DNA of 64,000 bases from Myxococcus stipitatus (lineage in GTDB: Bacteria > Myxococcota > Myxococcia > Myxococcales > Myxococcaceae). Below the pieces are notes generated by a model. It was given only the letters and a program-made list of their open reading frames with translations, searched no databases and had not been told where the DNA came from. The DNA is taken from positions 124,001 through 188,000 of the forward strand of contig NZ_JAKCFI010000007.1 of assembly GCF_021412625.1 (NCBI RefSeq), in the 5' to 3' direction. Positions within the stretch are counted from its first letter, which is position 1, and every line of letters starts with the position of its first letter. Positions 18,859 to 27,972 of the stretch are shown in pieces. Made by a program: the position numbers and the translations under genes.

Positions 18859-20694
18859 ATGCGAAGCCACGCGCGTCACGCCATGCTGCTCGTGGGGACC
18901 GTCGTCGCCGGGTTGGCGGTCATCGCCTACGCGCAGGGCCAGCCCGCGCCCCAGGCCCCATCCCCTCCCCAGGGCCCCATCGGCGCCGTGCTCGGGTACA
19001 TGAACAAGGAGCCCTTCATCCTCATGTTCCTCGTCATCGCCGCCGGCTATGCGTTGGGCGCGGTGAAGGTGAAGGGCATCGCCATGGGCTCCACGGCGGC
19101 CACGCTGCTCCTGGCGCTCGTGATCAGCTTCTGGGCCTTCGACCGCCACCACGTCCAGTACGCGCTGCCGGAGTTCACCAGCACCGTGTTCTTCAACCTC
19201 TTCATCTTCGCCATCGGCATGAAGGTCGGCCCGCAGTTCCTGGGTGGCATCCACCGCGAAGGCAAGCACCTGGTCATCCTGGCCTTGTTCGTGCCGCTGT
19301 TCTCGACGCTGCTCGTCTACCTCTCGCGGTATGTCTTCGACCTGGCCCCTGGACTTCTGGCCGGCATCGTCTCCGGCGCGAACACCGCGACGCCCGGCTT
19401 CGGCGCCGCGAAGGCCGCGCTCGACAGCGGCGCCTCGGCCATCCCGCCCGAACAGCTCAAGGAAGCGACGGCCAACCTCACGACGTCCTACGCCTTCCTC
19501 TACTGCACCAGCATGGTGCTCTTCACCGTGATGATGTCGGTGATTCCCAAGGCCTTCGGCCGCGACGCCGTGGTGGACGCGAAGAAGATGGAGAAGGAGA
19601 TGGAGGGCGAGGACACCACGCCGCTGCCAGGCACCGCCGACTCCTTCATCCGGGGCTACATGCCGCTGGACCTGCGCGTCTTCCGCGTGGAGAACCCCGC
19701 GCTGGACGGCCGCACGGTGGCCGACCTGGACCACGCGCACCCGCGCGTCGCCATCGAGCGCGTCTACCAGGCGGGGCGCGTCTACAACCCACCGCCGGAC
19801 CTGGTGCTGCACCGGGGCGACGAGGTGGCGATGCTCGGCCCCGTCTCCCTGCTGCTCGCGGGCGGGCCCCACATCGGCCCGGAGGTGGATGACTCGAAGC
19901 TGCGCAACGTGCGCTTCGACACGGTGGAGTTCATCGTCCACAACCCGAACGTGGTGGGGAAGACCCTGGGAGAGCTGGCGCTGCGCATGGGCCAGGGCAT
20001 CTACCTCAACGCCATGTTCCGGGCCGGCGACCACGTCCCCATCAGTCGAGATCGCGTCGTGCGCAAGGGCGACGTGCTGCGCATCACCGGCAGCCCCAGG
20101 CGCGTGGCGGCCCTCCGCGACGACCTGGGCCCCGAGGTCAAGCCCAGCCTCTCCACGGACATCATCACCCTGGGCCTGGGACTCGCCGCTGGCGCGCTGC
20201 TGGGCGCCATCACCATCCCCCTCTTCGGCATCAAGTTCAGCCTCGGCTCCGCCGTGGGCCTGCTCATCGTCAGCATCGGGCTGAGCATCCTGCGCACGCA
20301 CAACCCGGCGCTGGGTGGCCCCTTCCCGGAGTCGGCCCGACAGCTGCTGGAGGACATCGGGCTGAACGTCTTCATCGCCATCCTCGGCCTCAACGCGGGC
20401 GCGGGGGTCGCGGACGCCATCCGTGGCGGCCTGCTCGGCCCCACGCTCGTCGTCGGCGCCGTCGCGGCCTTCGTCCCTCCCATCATCGGATGGGCCATCG
20501 GGCAGTACGCCTTCAAGATGAACACCGCGGTGCTCATGGGCGCCATCTCCGGCGCGCGCTGCAACAGCGCCGGCATGCGCGCCTCGGAGGAGGCCGCGCA
20601 GAGCATCGTCCCGGCCATCGGCTATCCCGTCACCTTCGCCATCTCGAACCTGCTGCTGACGCTCATCGCCTACCTGTTCGCCCTGATGAAGTGA
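18859..20694 (+). CDS. aspT: AspT-family aspartate:alanine antiporter (AAE transporter)
   Basis: A 611-residue inner-membrane protein with the YidE/YbjL duplication layout: hydrophobic N-half (about residues 45-230 with GSTAATLLLALVISF and IVSGANTATPGFGAAKAAL), two central TrkA-C/RCK-C-like domains (about 265-435: LDLRVFRVENPALDGRTVADL and VRFDTVEFIVHNPNVVGKTLGEL), then a hydrophobic C-half with ISGARCNSAGMRASEEAAQ. Such transporters swap external aspartate for internal alanine electrogenically. The pairing is supported by an aspartate 4-decarboxylase gene 4.3 kb away (24987-26660). An N-terminal hydrophobic segment precedes the first family helix. The HAD gene follows by 15 bp. Confidence 0.85.
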   Translation: MRSHARHAMLLVGTVVAGLAVIAYAQGQPAPQAPSPPQGPIGAVLGYMNKEPFILMFLVIAAGYALGAVKVKGIAMGSTAATLLLALVISFWAFDRHHVQYALPEFTSTVFFNLFIFAIGMKVGPQFLGGIHREGKHLVILALFVPLFSTLLVYLSRYVFDLAPGLLAGIVSGANTATPGFGAAKAALDSGASAIPPEQLKEATANLTTSYAFLYCTSMVLFTVMMSVIPKAFGRDAVVDAKKMEKEMEGEDTTPLPGTADSFIRGYMPLDLRVFRVENPALDGRTVADLDHAHPRVAIERVYQAGRVYNPPPDLVLHRGDEVAMLGPVSLLLAGGPHIGPEVDDSKLRNVRFDTVEFIVHNPNVVGKTLGELALRMGQGIYLNAMFRAGDHVPISRDRVVRKGDVLRITGSPRRVAALRDDLGPEVKPSLSTDIITLGLGLAAGALLGAITIPLFGIKFSLGSAVGLLIVSIGLSILRTHNPALGGPFPESARQLLEDIGLNVFIAILGLNAGAGVADAIRGGLLGPTLVVGAVAAFVPPIIGWAIGQYAFKMNTAVLMGAISGARCNSAGMRASEEAAQSIVPAIGYPVTFAISNLLLTLIAYLFALMK

Positions 20695-20709
20695 TTCCGG
20701 AGATCGCCC

Positions 20710-21690
20710 GTGAGCACGCCCTTGCCTTCCTGGAACGATGGTTCCACTCGCGAAACGCTGCTGTCCTTCGTCTCCTCCGTGACGACGGAGGGCGCGAGCG
20801 GCTATGTCCGTCCGGAGGAGCGCGTCGCCGTCTTCGACAACGACGGGACGCTCTGGGCCGAACAGCCGATGTACGTCCAGGCGCTCTTCGCCATCGACCG
20901 GGTCCGGGAGCTGGCGCCCCAGCACCCGGAGTGGCATGGACGACAGCCCTTCAAGGCCATCCTCGAGGACGACGAGGAGGCCCTCCGCGCCCTCAGCGAA
21001 CACGACGCCGCGGCGCTCGTGGCGGCGACGCACGCGGGGATGACCACGACCGAGTTCGCGCGGCAGGCGCGCGACTGGCTGGCCCGGGCGCGCCACCCCC
21101 GCTTCCAGCGCCCCTTCACCCGCTGCGTCTACCAGCCCATGCTGGAGCTGCTCGACTTCCTGCGCGCGAACGGGTTCGACCTGCACGTCGTCTCGGGCGG
21201 CGGCGTCGACTTCCTGCGGGCGTTCTGCGAGGAGACATATGGCATCCCCTCCTCGCATGTCATCGGCAGCAGCGGGAAGACGCGCTTCGAGCTGCGCGAC
21301 GAGGGGCCGGTGCTGGTCAAGCTCCCCAGCCTGACCAGCCTCGACGACGGCGAAGGCAAGCCCATCAACATCCACCTGCACATCGGCAAGCGGCCCCTGC
21401 TCGCGTTCGGCAACTCGGATGGCGACCTCCAGATGCTCCAGTACACGAGCGCGGAGGGACATCCCCGCCTGCGCCTGCTGCTCCACCACGACGACGCGGA
21501 GCGGGAGTACGCCTACGATCGCGACGCCCGCGCCGGTCGGCTGGACCGCGCCCTGGACGTCGCCGCGCATGACGGGTGGACCGTGGTGAGCATGCGCTCG
21601 GACTGGAAGGACGTCTTCCCCGTCCACTCCCTCGCGGGCGAGCGAACCGTCGCGGAGGGTCAGGCGGGAACACCGCCGCGAGGCAGGTGA
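20710..21690 (+). CDS. HAD-superfamily phosphatase (SerB-like)
   Basis: A 326-residue HAD hydrolase: motif I VAVFDNDGTLW (about residue 40; DxDGT nucleophile), motif II LHVVSGGG (about 160), Lys region VKLPSLTS, and motif III FGNSDGDLQML (about 236). Arrangement matches the haloacid dehalogenase-like phosphoserine-phosphatase group often annotated as secreted or membrane-associated phosphatases; no signal peptide is seen. GTG start at 20710, 15 bp after aspT, so probably co-transcribed. The 3' end overlaps the converging BASS transporter gene by 31 bp. Confidence 0.82.
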   Translation: MSTPLPSWNDGSTRETLLSFVSSVTTEGASGYVRPEERVAVFDNDGTLWAEQPMYVQALFAIDRVRELAPQHPEWHGRQPFKAILEDDEEALRALSEHDAAALVAATHAGMTTTEFARQARDWLARARHPRFQRPFTRCVYQPMLELLDFLRANGFDLHVVSGGGVDFLRAFCEETYGIPSSHVIGSSGKTRFELRDEGPVLVKLPSLTSLDDGEGKPINIHLHIGKRPLLAFGNSDGDLQMLQYTSAEGHPRLRLLLHHDDAEREYAYDRDARAGRLDRALDVAAHDGWTVVSMRSDWKDVFPVHSLAGERTVAEGQAGTPPRGR

Positions 21691-22550
21691 CCGGAGTGCC
21701 CCCGCCCCTCCCGCCGCTTCACCCACAGCCGGTAGGGCACCAGCGCCAATATCCGGATGAGGACGTAGGAGCCCACCACCCCCGCGACCTCCAACGCCCG
21801 GAGGTGCGGGTAGCTCTGGCTGATGATGGTCATCGACAGGACGGGGTGCGCGAACGCGGCGGCGATGGCCACCGCCTTGCGGTCCTCCAGCCGCGGCCCC
21901 CCGGCCCAGTGCCCCAGCAGCGCGGAGAGCGTCACCATCACCACCAGCGCCAGCACCGCGAGCCACGCGACCTGGAGGAGCCGGGGACCCACGACGAAGA
22001 GCAGCCCCACGCACACCGCGATCAGCAGCCCCGTGAACAACCGGTTGCACCAGGGAGCCAGGACGCGCGCGGCCCTCGGGAAGAGGCGCTGGACGGCGAT
22101 CCCCACCACCAGCGCCGGGAACAGCTTCACGGCGAGCAGTCGGAACACGAGCCCCGGCGACGCCTGGAACTCGACGCCCAGGCGCGCGTCCAGCCGGGCG
22201 ACCCAGAACGGCACCGTCACCAGCGCGAACACGCTCAGCAGCATCAACAGGTTCATCGACGTCGTCGGGCTGGCCCCGAACGCCTTCGCCTGGTTGAGCT
22301 GGAGCGGGGCACCGGGACAGACGGCCATCAGGATCACGGCGCTGCCCACCACCGTGGGCAACCGGAACAGGGTGACCACGGCGGTGGCCACCAGCGGGAC
22401 GAGCACGAGGACCACCAGCAGCGCGCGAGCGTAGAGCGCCGGGCGCGCGACGATCTGCCGCGACGCCCCAGGCTCGCGGACGAGCCCCTGTGTGAACATG
22501 AACAGGGTCACGATGTTGGACAGCACGAACACGATGACGGTCCTGAGCAT
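21660..22550 (-). CDS. Bile acid:sodium symporter (BASS)-family transporter
   Basis: A 296-residue membrane protein with about nine to ten hydrophobic helices. Signature-like stretches are SNIVTLFMFTQGL at the N-terminus, GSAVILMAVCPGAPLQLNQAKAFGA near residue 70 and AIAAAFAHPVLSMTIISQSYP near 232, matching the crossover-helix regions of BASS/ASBT-fold carriers. Bacterial members move organic anions, pantothenate or, in divergent branches, arsenite; substrate cannot be assigned. It overlaps the HAD gene tail-to-tail. Confidence 0.72.
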   Translation of the reverse strand: MLRTVIVFVLSNIVTLFMFTQGLVREPGASRQIVARPALYARALLVVLVLVPLVATAVVTLFRLPTVVGSAVILMAVCPGAPLQLNQAKAFGASPTTSMNLLMLLSVFALVTVPFWVARLDARLGVEFQASPGLVFRLLAVKLFPALVVGIAVQRLFPRAARVLAPWCNRLFTGLLIAVCVGLLFVVGPRLLQVAWLAVLALVVMVTLSALLGHWAGGPRLEDRKAVAIAAAFAHPVLSMTIISQSYPHLRALEVAGVVGSYVLIRILALVPYRLWVKRREGRGHSGHLPRGGVPA

Positions 22551-22652
22551 GCTCGGCTCCTCTCGGACGGCGCGCGGAAGGCCCCGACGTTGTTGTTCAT
22601 CATTCGAGCGCTCTCGCGGGAGGCCAGGGCGACCCGCCCAGCGCGCGCCCGC

Positions 22653-23801
22653 TCAACTCACGCTCTGGCGGAGCTGATCGACGACGGCGAGGAACTGGCG
22701 ATCCATCACCAGCAGGACCGCCAGCGGGAGGAGCGCCGCGCCCCCCACGGCCGCGAAGGCCCGCTGGTCATACGGGAACAGCCTCATCCTCCGCGCGACC
22801 GCGAAGGAGGTCCCCAGGTCCGCCAACGACGAGAAGTCCTCGGCCGCCAGCGGGTCCACCCCCGGATGGGCCTGGAACCACCGGCGCTCGAACTCGCGGG
22901 AATGGTGCGAGGCGACCGTGGAGAACCAGGGCCCCCCTCGGCGCTTGGCCTTCACCAGCGCCGGACTGAAGAACGCGAGCGGCGCGAAGACCAGGATGCA
23001 CGCGAGGACGCCGAAGATGAGCTGGGGCATCACGTAGTCGATGGGGGCCTGGGTGATGGCCGCGGCGTTCTTGCGGAACGAGTACGCGGCGATGGGCATC
23101 GCCACCGCGAACACCACCACGGAGAAGCTGGCCTGACAGACGGGGAGGAAGCCCAGGCCACCCGCCGTGTCCGGATGGGTGGGGACCAGCGACAGCGGCA
23201 GCCGGGAGGCCCGCCACAGGAACACCGCCCACACCACGCCCCGCCACAGCCACCGCAGCACCAGGAAGCGCAGCAGCGGCTGGCTCACGAGCACATACCA
23301 GGTCCCCGCCAGCGAGGTCCGCGCCCCCGAGCGCGTCACGAGCCAGCCGCGCGTGACGTCCGGAGGAACCAGCAACCCCAGGGCGAGCACCAGCGCCGCC
23401 AGCGCCAGCTCCATCGCCGGCAGGTCCCTCCAGGCCATCGCCCGCGCGAGGAGGGCCTCGTAGCGAGAGCGCCCCTCGCCTTCGATGAGGGTGGCTCGGG
23501 GAAACTGGTGGACGGCGACGCCGAGTCGACCATCGATGTAGGGCTCCGCCGCCACCAGCACCGGGATGGAGAGCAGCAGCTCGGCGTGGACCTGGAGCTC
23601 GGAGAACAGCGCTCGCGGCGCGCCTCCCCCCTCGAGCAACGCGAAGAGGACGACGGGCAACCAGCCCACCAACGCCAGCACCAAGGCGCCGCGGGCGACA
23701 CCCTGGCGCGGGGGGAAGCCCATGCGGAACCGGCGCATCAGCCGGTACGCCGGCCCGCCTCGCACCAGGGAGAAGTCTCTCAATGGAGTCGTCGCGACCA
23801 T
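22653..23801 (-). CDS. Polytopic membrane protein of unknown function
   Basis: A 382-residue protein with at least six hydrophobic segments (for example GALVLALVGWLPVVLFALL, MELALAALVLALGLLV, VVVFAVAMPIAAY, LIFGVLACILVFAPLAFF, AAALLPLAVLLVM). Start is ATG 23801 (MVATTPLRDFSLVRG); the frame continues upstream into the asparaginase gene. It begins 7 bp after the asparaginase stop, the third gene of an asdA-asparaginase operon. Conserved-looking polar residues in helices (TRGWLVTRSGART, SYSFRKNAA) suggest more than a scaffold, but no family was recognised. Association with asparagine or aspartate metabolism is inferred only from position. Confidence 0.65.
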   Translation of the reverse strand: MVATTPLRDFSLVRGGPAYRLMRRFRMGFPPRQGVARGALVLALVGWLPVVLFALLEGGGAPRALFSELQVHAELLLSIPVLVAAEPYIDGRLGVAVHQFPRATLIEGEGRSRYEALLARAMAWRDLPAMELALAALVLALGLLVPPDVTRGWLVTRSGARTSLAGTWYVLVSQPLLRFLVLRWLWRGVVWAVFLWRASRLPLSLVPTHPDTAGGLGFLPVCQASFSVVVFAVAMPIAAYSFRKNAAAITQAPIDYVMPQLIFGVLACILVFAPLAFFSPALVKAKRRGGPWFSTVASHHSREFERRWFQAHPGVDPLAAEDFSSLADLGTSFAVARRMRLFPYDQRAFAAVGGAALLPLAVLLVMDRQFLAVVDQLRQSVS

Positions 23802-23808
23802 GGGCCCC

Positions 23809-24972
23809 TCAGTACTCCTCGAACAGCTTCTGGACGCGCCTGGGGTCCTTCGTCTCCAGCAGCGCCAGCTGGAGCAGCACGCGCGACTTGGCCGGGTTGA
23901 GCTCACCCGACGCGACGAAACCCTTCTGGTCGTCGTTGATCTCGTTGTTGCGCAGCACCAGCCCGCTGGGCAGGCGCGTGCTGCGCACCACCACCACGCC
24001 CTTCTTCACCGCCTTCGCCAGCGTGTCCATCGCGGGCTGGGTCATGTTCCCATCCCCCACTCCCGCGATGACGATGCCCTGCGCGCCGTTGCGCACCGCC
24101 GAATCGATGAGGTCCGGGCTCATGTTCGCGTGGGCATAGAGGATGTCCACGCGGGGCAGCCTCTGCTGGTCGGCGACGGAGAACTCGGACTCCGTGGTGT
24201 GCTTCTTGTCATCCATGCGCTCGAACCAGGAGACCTTCCCGGTGTTCACCACGCCGGAGGGCCCCCGGTTCGTGCTGCGGAAGGTCTCCACGTTGGTGGT
24301 GTTCGTCTTCGTCACGTTGCGCGCCGAATGGATCTCGTCGTTGAGGACGACGAGCACGCCGCGCCCACGCGCCTCCGGGTCCGCGGCCACGGCCACGGCG
24401 TTGTAGAGGTTGCCCGGCCCGTCCGCGCTCGTCGCCGTCGCCGGGCGCATCGACCCCACGAGCACCACCGGCTTGTCGCTCTTGACGACCAGGTCCAGGA
24501 AGTACGCCGTCTCCTCCAGCGTGTCCGTGCCGTGGGTGATGACGACCGCGTCCACGTCCGGAGACGCGAGCAGCTCATTGGTGCGCTTCGCCAGCTTCAG
24601 CCACACCGCGTCGTTCATGTCCTGGCTGCCGATGTTCACCACCTGCTCACCGCTCAGCCGCGCCAGCTTGTCGAGGTTGGGCACGCCCTTGATGAGGTCC
24701 TCCACCTTGAAGGAGCCCGCCTTGTAGCCATAGCCCTGGGGGGTGCCCTGGGCACCGGCGATGGTCCCGCCCGTGGCCACGATGCGCACGGCGGCCTTCT
24801 GCGCGCCATGCTTGCCGGCGGACGTCGCGTCGCCACCACCCTGCTTGGGGGCGCTCGCGCTCTGCTCGCCGCCGGGCCTCGGCTTCGGAGCCTCCCCTCC
24901 CTGGCCCAGCGCCTGGGAGAGCGGCAGCAACAGCAGCACGGCCCACAACAGCCCCCGTCTCGAAACGCTCAT
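23809..24972 (-). CDS. ansB: Secreted type II L-asparaginase
   Basis: Hydrolyses asparagine to aspartate and ammonia. The 387-residue protein has a signal peptide (MSVSRRGLLWAVLLLLPLSQALG), a low-complexity Gly/Pro linker and a class II asparaginase core: IVATGGTIAG with the first catalytic Thr, VVITHGTDTLEETAYFL with the second Thr-Asp pair, and MRPATATSADGP with the family Ser/Asp region. Long frames upstream of ATG 24972 are not needed. It follows asdA by 14 bp. Together they convert extracytoplasmic asparagine to aspartate, then intracellular aspartate to alanine. Confidence 0.92.
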   Translation of the reverse strand: MSVSRRGLLWAVLLLLPLSQALGQGGEAPKPRPGGEQSASAPKQGGGDATSAGKHGAQKAAVRIVATGGTIAGAQGTPQGYGYKAGSFKVEDLIKGVPNLDKLARLSGEQVVNIGSQDMNDAVWLKLAKRTNELLASPDVDAVVITHGTDTLEETAYFLDLVVKSDKPVVLVGSMRPATATSADGPGNLYNAVAVAADPEARGRGVLVVLNDEIHSARNVTKTNTTNVETFRSTNRGPSGVVNTGKVSWFERMDDKKHTTESEFSVADQQRLPRVDILYAHANMSPDLIDSAVRNGAQGIVIAGVGDGNMTQPAMDTLAKAVKKGVVVVRSTRLPSGLVLRNNEINDDQKGFVASGELNPAKSRVLLQLALLETKDPRRVQKLFEEY

Positions 24973-24986
24973 GACTCGTCCTCCCC

Positions 24987-26660
24987 TCACGCATCCAGGC
25001 CGCCGTGCTTCCATTCACGGATGGCGCGAATCACGATGTCCTTGAGACTCTGGCCGATGCGCGGATAGGCCTCGTCGTCCAGGTTCGCCAGGGACACGCG
25101 CGCGGACCACTCGGGGCCATCGAAGCCGCTGCCGTTGAGCAGCACCACGCCGTGCCGCCGGGCGAGCGCCAGGACGATGTCGAGCGGATCATGGCGCGCC
25201 TCCACGAACTCCACGAACTCCGGCCCCACGTGCTCGCGGCACCACGCGTCCAGGTCGAGCGTCTGGTAGTACGCCGTGCGCAGCGGGTCCGGTGACAGGG
25301 GGATGCCCATGCCCTGGTAGAGGGCGGCCAGCCGGTCCTGGACGATCTTCCTGCAGCGCTTCTTGTAGGCGTCCTTCTCGTCCAGCAGCGCGAAGAGGGA
25401 GAACAGCGTCATCTGGAGCTGCTGCGGCGTGGACAGGCCCGCGGTGTGGTTGAGCGCCACCGCGCGGCTGTCGGCCACCAGGCGGTCGATGAACTTCAGC
25501 TGCTCCGGCTTCAGGGTAATGGAGCCGTAGCGCTCGTCCAGGGCCTCCCGTTCGGCCGCGGGCAGGCGGGAGATCAGCCGGTCCACGACGTTCTCCTCGT
25601 GGAGCCCGATGACGCCGAGCCGCCAGCCCGTGGCGCCGAAGTGCTTCGAGTACGAGTACACCAGGAGCGTGTTGTGCGGCAGCTCCGCGGCCAGCGAGCG
25701 GAAGCCCTCCACGAACGTCCCATACACGTCGTCGGTGAGCAGCATCAGGTCGGGCCGCTTGGTCCGGACCAGGTCCACCAGCAGGTCCAGCGACTCGCGC
25801 CGCATCGCCACCGCGCCCGGGTTGGCGGGGTGGACGACGAAGAACGCCTTGATGCTCGGGTCCTCCAGCTTGCGCAGCTCGGACTCCGGATACTGCCAGG
25901 AGTGGGTGCCCTCCTTCGTCATGACGCTCTGGCGGACCTCCACCGTGCGCAGGTCGAACTCCTCCAGGCGGGGGATCTCCAGGTAGGGCGTGAAGATGGG
26001 TGTGCCCAGCGCGATGGTGTCGCCCTTCTCCAGCACTCGGTTGGTCATCAGCGACCGGAAGAGATACGCCATCGCGGCGGTGCCGCCCTCGACGGCGAAG
26101 AGCTCGAACTGGCCCGGGGGCGGGCGACCGTCACACATCTCCTTCGCCAGGTACGCGCGCACCACCTTCTCGGCATGGACGAGCATGCGATCCGGCACCG
26201 GGTAGTTGTCACCAATCGCCGCGTCCGTCAGCTCCCACACGAAGGCGTCAGGGTCGAAGCCCAGCGTGGTGGTGCCGTGGGACAACGCCCGACGCAGGAA
26301 CCGCGCGGCCACGCTGTCCTCGCGGGTGTCCAGGAACTCACGCAGGCGCCGGGCGATCCCCGGCGAGCGCGGCATGCCGCCCAGCCCGACCTCCGGCTCG
26401 TTCCACGTGCTCCGGCTCTCGCGCAGGGCGAACTCTCCCATCAGGAAGAACGCCTCGCGGGGCGTCGTGGACACCCAGTTGGGGTTGCCCCGTCCCGCGT
26501 TGAGCATCACCGCCGCGCGCGTGCGCTGGGCCTCGTCCGCCAGCTCGATGAGGGTGTCCTTCAGTTCGAAGGGGCTGAGCTTGTGCAGCTCCCGCGCGTC
26601 GAGCGCGTCGTCGGGGCCAATCGGGCGCGTGCTGGTGTCCGTCGTCGTCTCCGTGCTCAT
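24987..26660 (-). CDS. asdA: Aspartate 4-decarboxylase / aspartate aminotransferase
   Basis: A 557-residue fold-type I PLP enzyme of the AspD/AsdA class, which beta-decarboxylates L-aspartate to L-alanine and CO2 and also transaminates. Signatures are LNAGRGNPNW near residue 55, AVEGGTAAMAYLF, VHPANPGAVAM near 285 and the PLP-lysine motif VYSYSKHFGATGWRLG near 345. AAGGAG precedes ATG 26660; the open frame to 27053 is spurious. First gene of an operon with asparaginase and a membrane protein. Paired with the aspT-like antiporter, decarboxylation consumes a proton and exchange is electrogenic, a known proton-motive cycle in other bacteria. Confidence 0.92.
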   Translation of the reverse strand: MSTETTTDTSTRPIGPDDALDARELHKLSPFELKDTLIELADEAQRTRAAVMLNAGRGNPNWVSTTPREAFFLMGEFALRESRSTWNEPEVGLGGMPRSPGIARRLREFLDTREDSVAARFLRRALSHGTTTLGFDPDAFVWELTDAAIGDNYPVPDRMLVHAEKVVRAYLAKEMCDGRPPPGQFELFAVEGGTAAMAYLFRSLMTNRVLEKGDTIALGTPIFTPYLEIPRLEEFDLRTVEVRQSVMTKEGTHSWQYPESELRKLEDPSIKAFFVVHPANPGAVAMRRESLDLLVDLVRTKRPDLMLLTDDVYGTFVEGFRSLAAELPHNTLLVYSYSKHFGATGWRLGVIGLHEENVVDRLISRLPAAEREALDERYGSITLKPEQLKFIDRLVADSRAVALNHTAGLSTPQQLQMTLFSLFALLDEKDAYKKRCRKIVQDRLAALYQGMGIPLSPDPLRTAYYQTLDLDAWCREHVGPEFVEFVEARHDPLDIVLALARRHGVVLLNGSGFDGPEWSARVSLANLDDEAYPRIGQSLKDIVIRAIREWKHGGLDA

Positions 26661-26940
26661 GTCCGTCGCACTCCTTCGACGCGCGGCGCCTCGGCGGGGA
26701 CGTTCGACTCCCGGCCTCCTCCGGCGGCGGCGCGCGATGTTGGCGAGGACACGTTGTCCACGCGCGGACGCGCCGCCAGCGAGCACGCGCCACGCATCGG
26801 GCGCTCGTGGGCTCGCGCGCTCCATCGCGTGGCGGCACGCCTCCCCCGCCCCGGAGGACCGGATTGTCGTCGCGTCGGGGGCTCCCCAGCTTGCCGCCCA
26901 GGGGCCACCCGCGCCCCGTCGAACGCGAGGGAGGGCCCGG

Positions 26941-27957
26941 ATGGACATGGACGTCGTCGGCGAGCACGCGCCCCGGGAGGGCCAGACAGGCCACAACGAG
27001 GTGGCGCCCGGCCCCGCGCCGGCGCCCGGCATGGCCTGGATTCCCGGGGGCACGTACTGGATGGGCTCGGACCACCACTATCCGGAGGAGAAGCCCGCGC
27101 ACCAGGTGACGGTGAGCGGCTTCTGGATGGACGTGGCCCCGGTGACGAACGAGGACTTCGCGCGCTTCGTCGAGGCCACGGGGTACGTCACCGTCGCCGA
27201 GCGGCCCTTGAACCCGGACGACTTCCCCGGCGCCCTCCCGGAGCTGCTGGTGCCCGGCTCGCTGGTCTTCCGCAAGACGGCCCACCGCGTGGACCTGCGC
27301 GACCTGTCGCAGTGGTGGGTCTACACGCCGGGCGCATGCTGGCGGTGGCCGGAAGGCCCGGCGGGCCGCGACTGGCGGGGCCGCGAGCGACACCCCGTGG
27401 TCCACGTCTGCTTCGAGGACGCGGAGGCCTACGCGGCCTGGGCCGGCAAGTCGCTCCCCACGGAGGCCGAGTGGGAGCGCGCCGCGCGCGGTGGACTGGA
27501 CCGCAAGGTCTACGTCTGGGGCGACGAGTTCTCTCCCGACGGTCGCCCCATGGCCAACATCTGGCAGGGCGAGTTCCCCTGGCAGAACCTGAACACGGAT
27601 GGCTTCGAGGGCACCTCGCCCGTGGGCAGCTTCCCCGCCAACGCCTATGGCCTCTTCGACATGGCGGGGAACGTGTGGGAGTGGACCACGGACTGGTTCC
27701 AGGAGCGCCACCAGGGCAACGGCGGCAAGCCCTGCTGCATCCCGGTCAACCCCCGGGGCCCGGCCACGCACGAGCGGAGCCTCGACCCGTGCACGCCGGG
27801 GGTGCTCATCCCCCGCCGCGTCCTCAAGGGCGGCAGCCACCTGTGCGCGTCCAACTACTGCCTGCGCTATCGCCCGGCCGCGCGCTCGCCTCAGGCCGTC
27901 GACAGTGGGACGACGCACATCGGGTTCCGCTGCGTCCACCGCCCCTTGTCCGGCTGA
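26941..27957 (+). CDS. Formylglycine-generating enzyme (sulfatase-modifying factor)
   Basis: A 338-residue copper-dependent oxidase fold that converts a Cys in sulfatases to formylglycine. The FGE domain spans about residues 30-335 (MAWIPGGTYWMGSDHHYPEEKPAHQV at the start). Both active-site cysteines sit in LKGGSHLCASNYCLRYRPAARS (about residues 303-308), matching true FGEs rather than the many catalytically silent FGE-fold proteins. Start ATG 26941 follows GAGGGAG. No sulfatase gene lies in the window, so its targets are elsewhere. Divergent from asdA over 280 bp that hold no other gene; convergent with the oxidoreductase gene. Confidence 0.9.
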   Translation: MDMDVVGEHAPREGQTGHNEVAPGPAPAPGMAWIPGGTYWMGSDHHYPEEKPAHQVTVSGFWMDVAPVTNEDFARFVEATGYVTVAERPLNPDDFPGALPELLVPGSLVFRKTAHRVDLRDLSQWWVYTPGACWRWPEGPAGRDWRGRERHPVVHVCFEDAEAYAAWAGKSLPTEAEWERAARGGLDRKVYVWGDEFSPDGRPMANIWQGEFPWQNLNTDGFEGTSPVGSFPANAYGLFDMAGNVWEWTTDWFQERHQGNGGKPCCIPVNPRGPATHERSLDPCTPGVLIPRRVLKGGSHLCASNYCLRYRPAARSPQAVDSGTTHIGFRCVHRPLSG

Positions 27958-27972
27958 CGCCGCCCGCGCGGC

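Noticed and set aside
18658-22050. 1130-codon minus-strand ORF across aspT and the HAD gene
   Set aside because: Low-complexity antisense shadow of well-supported plus-strand genes.
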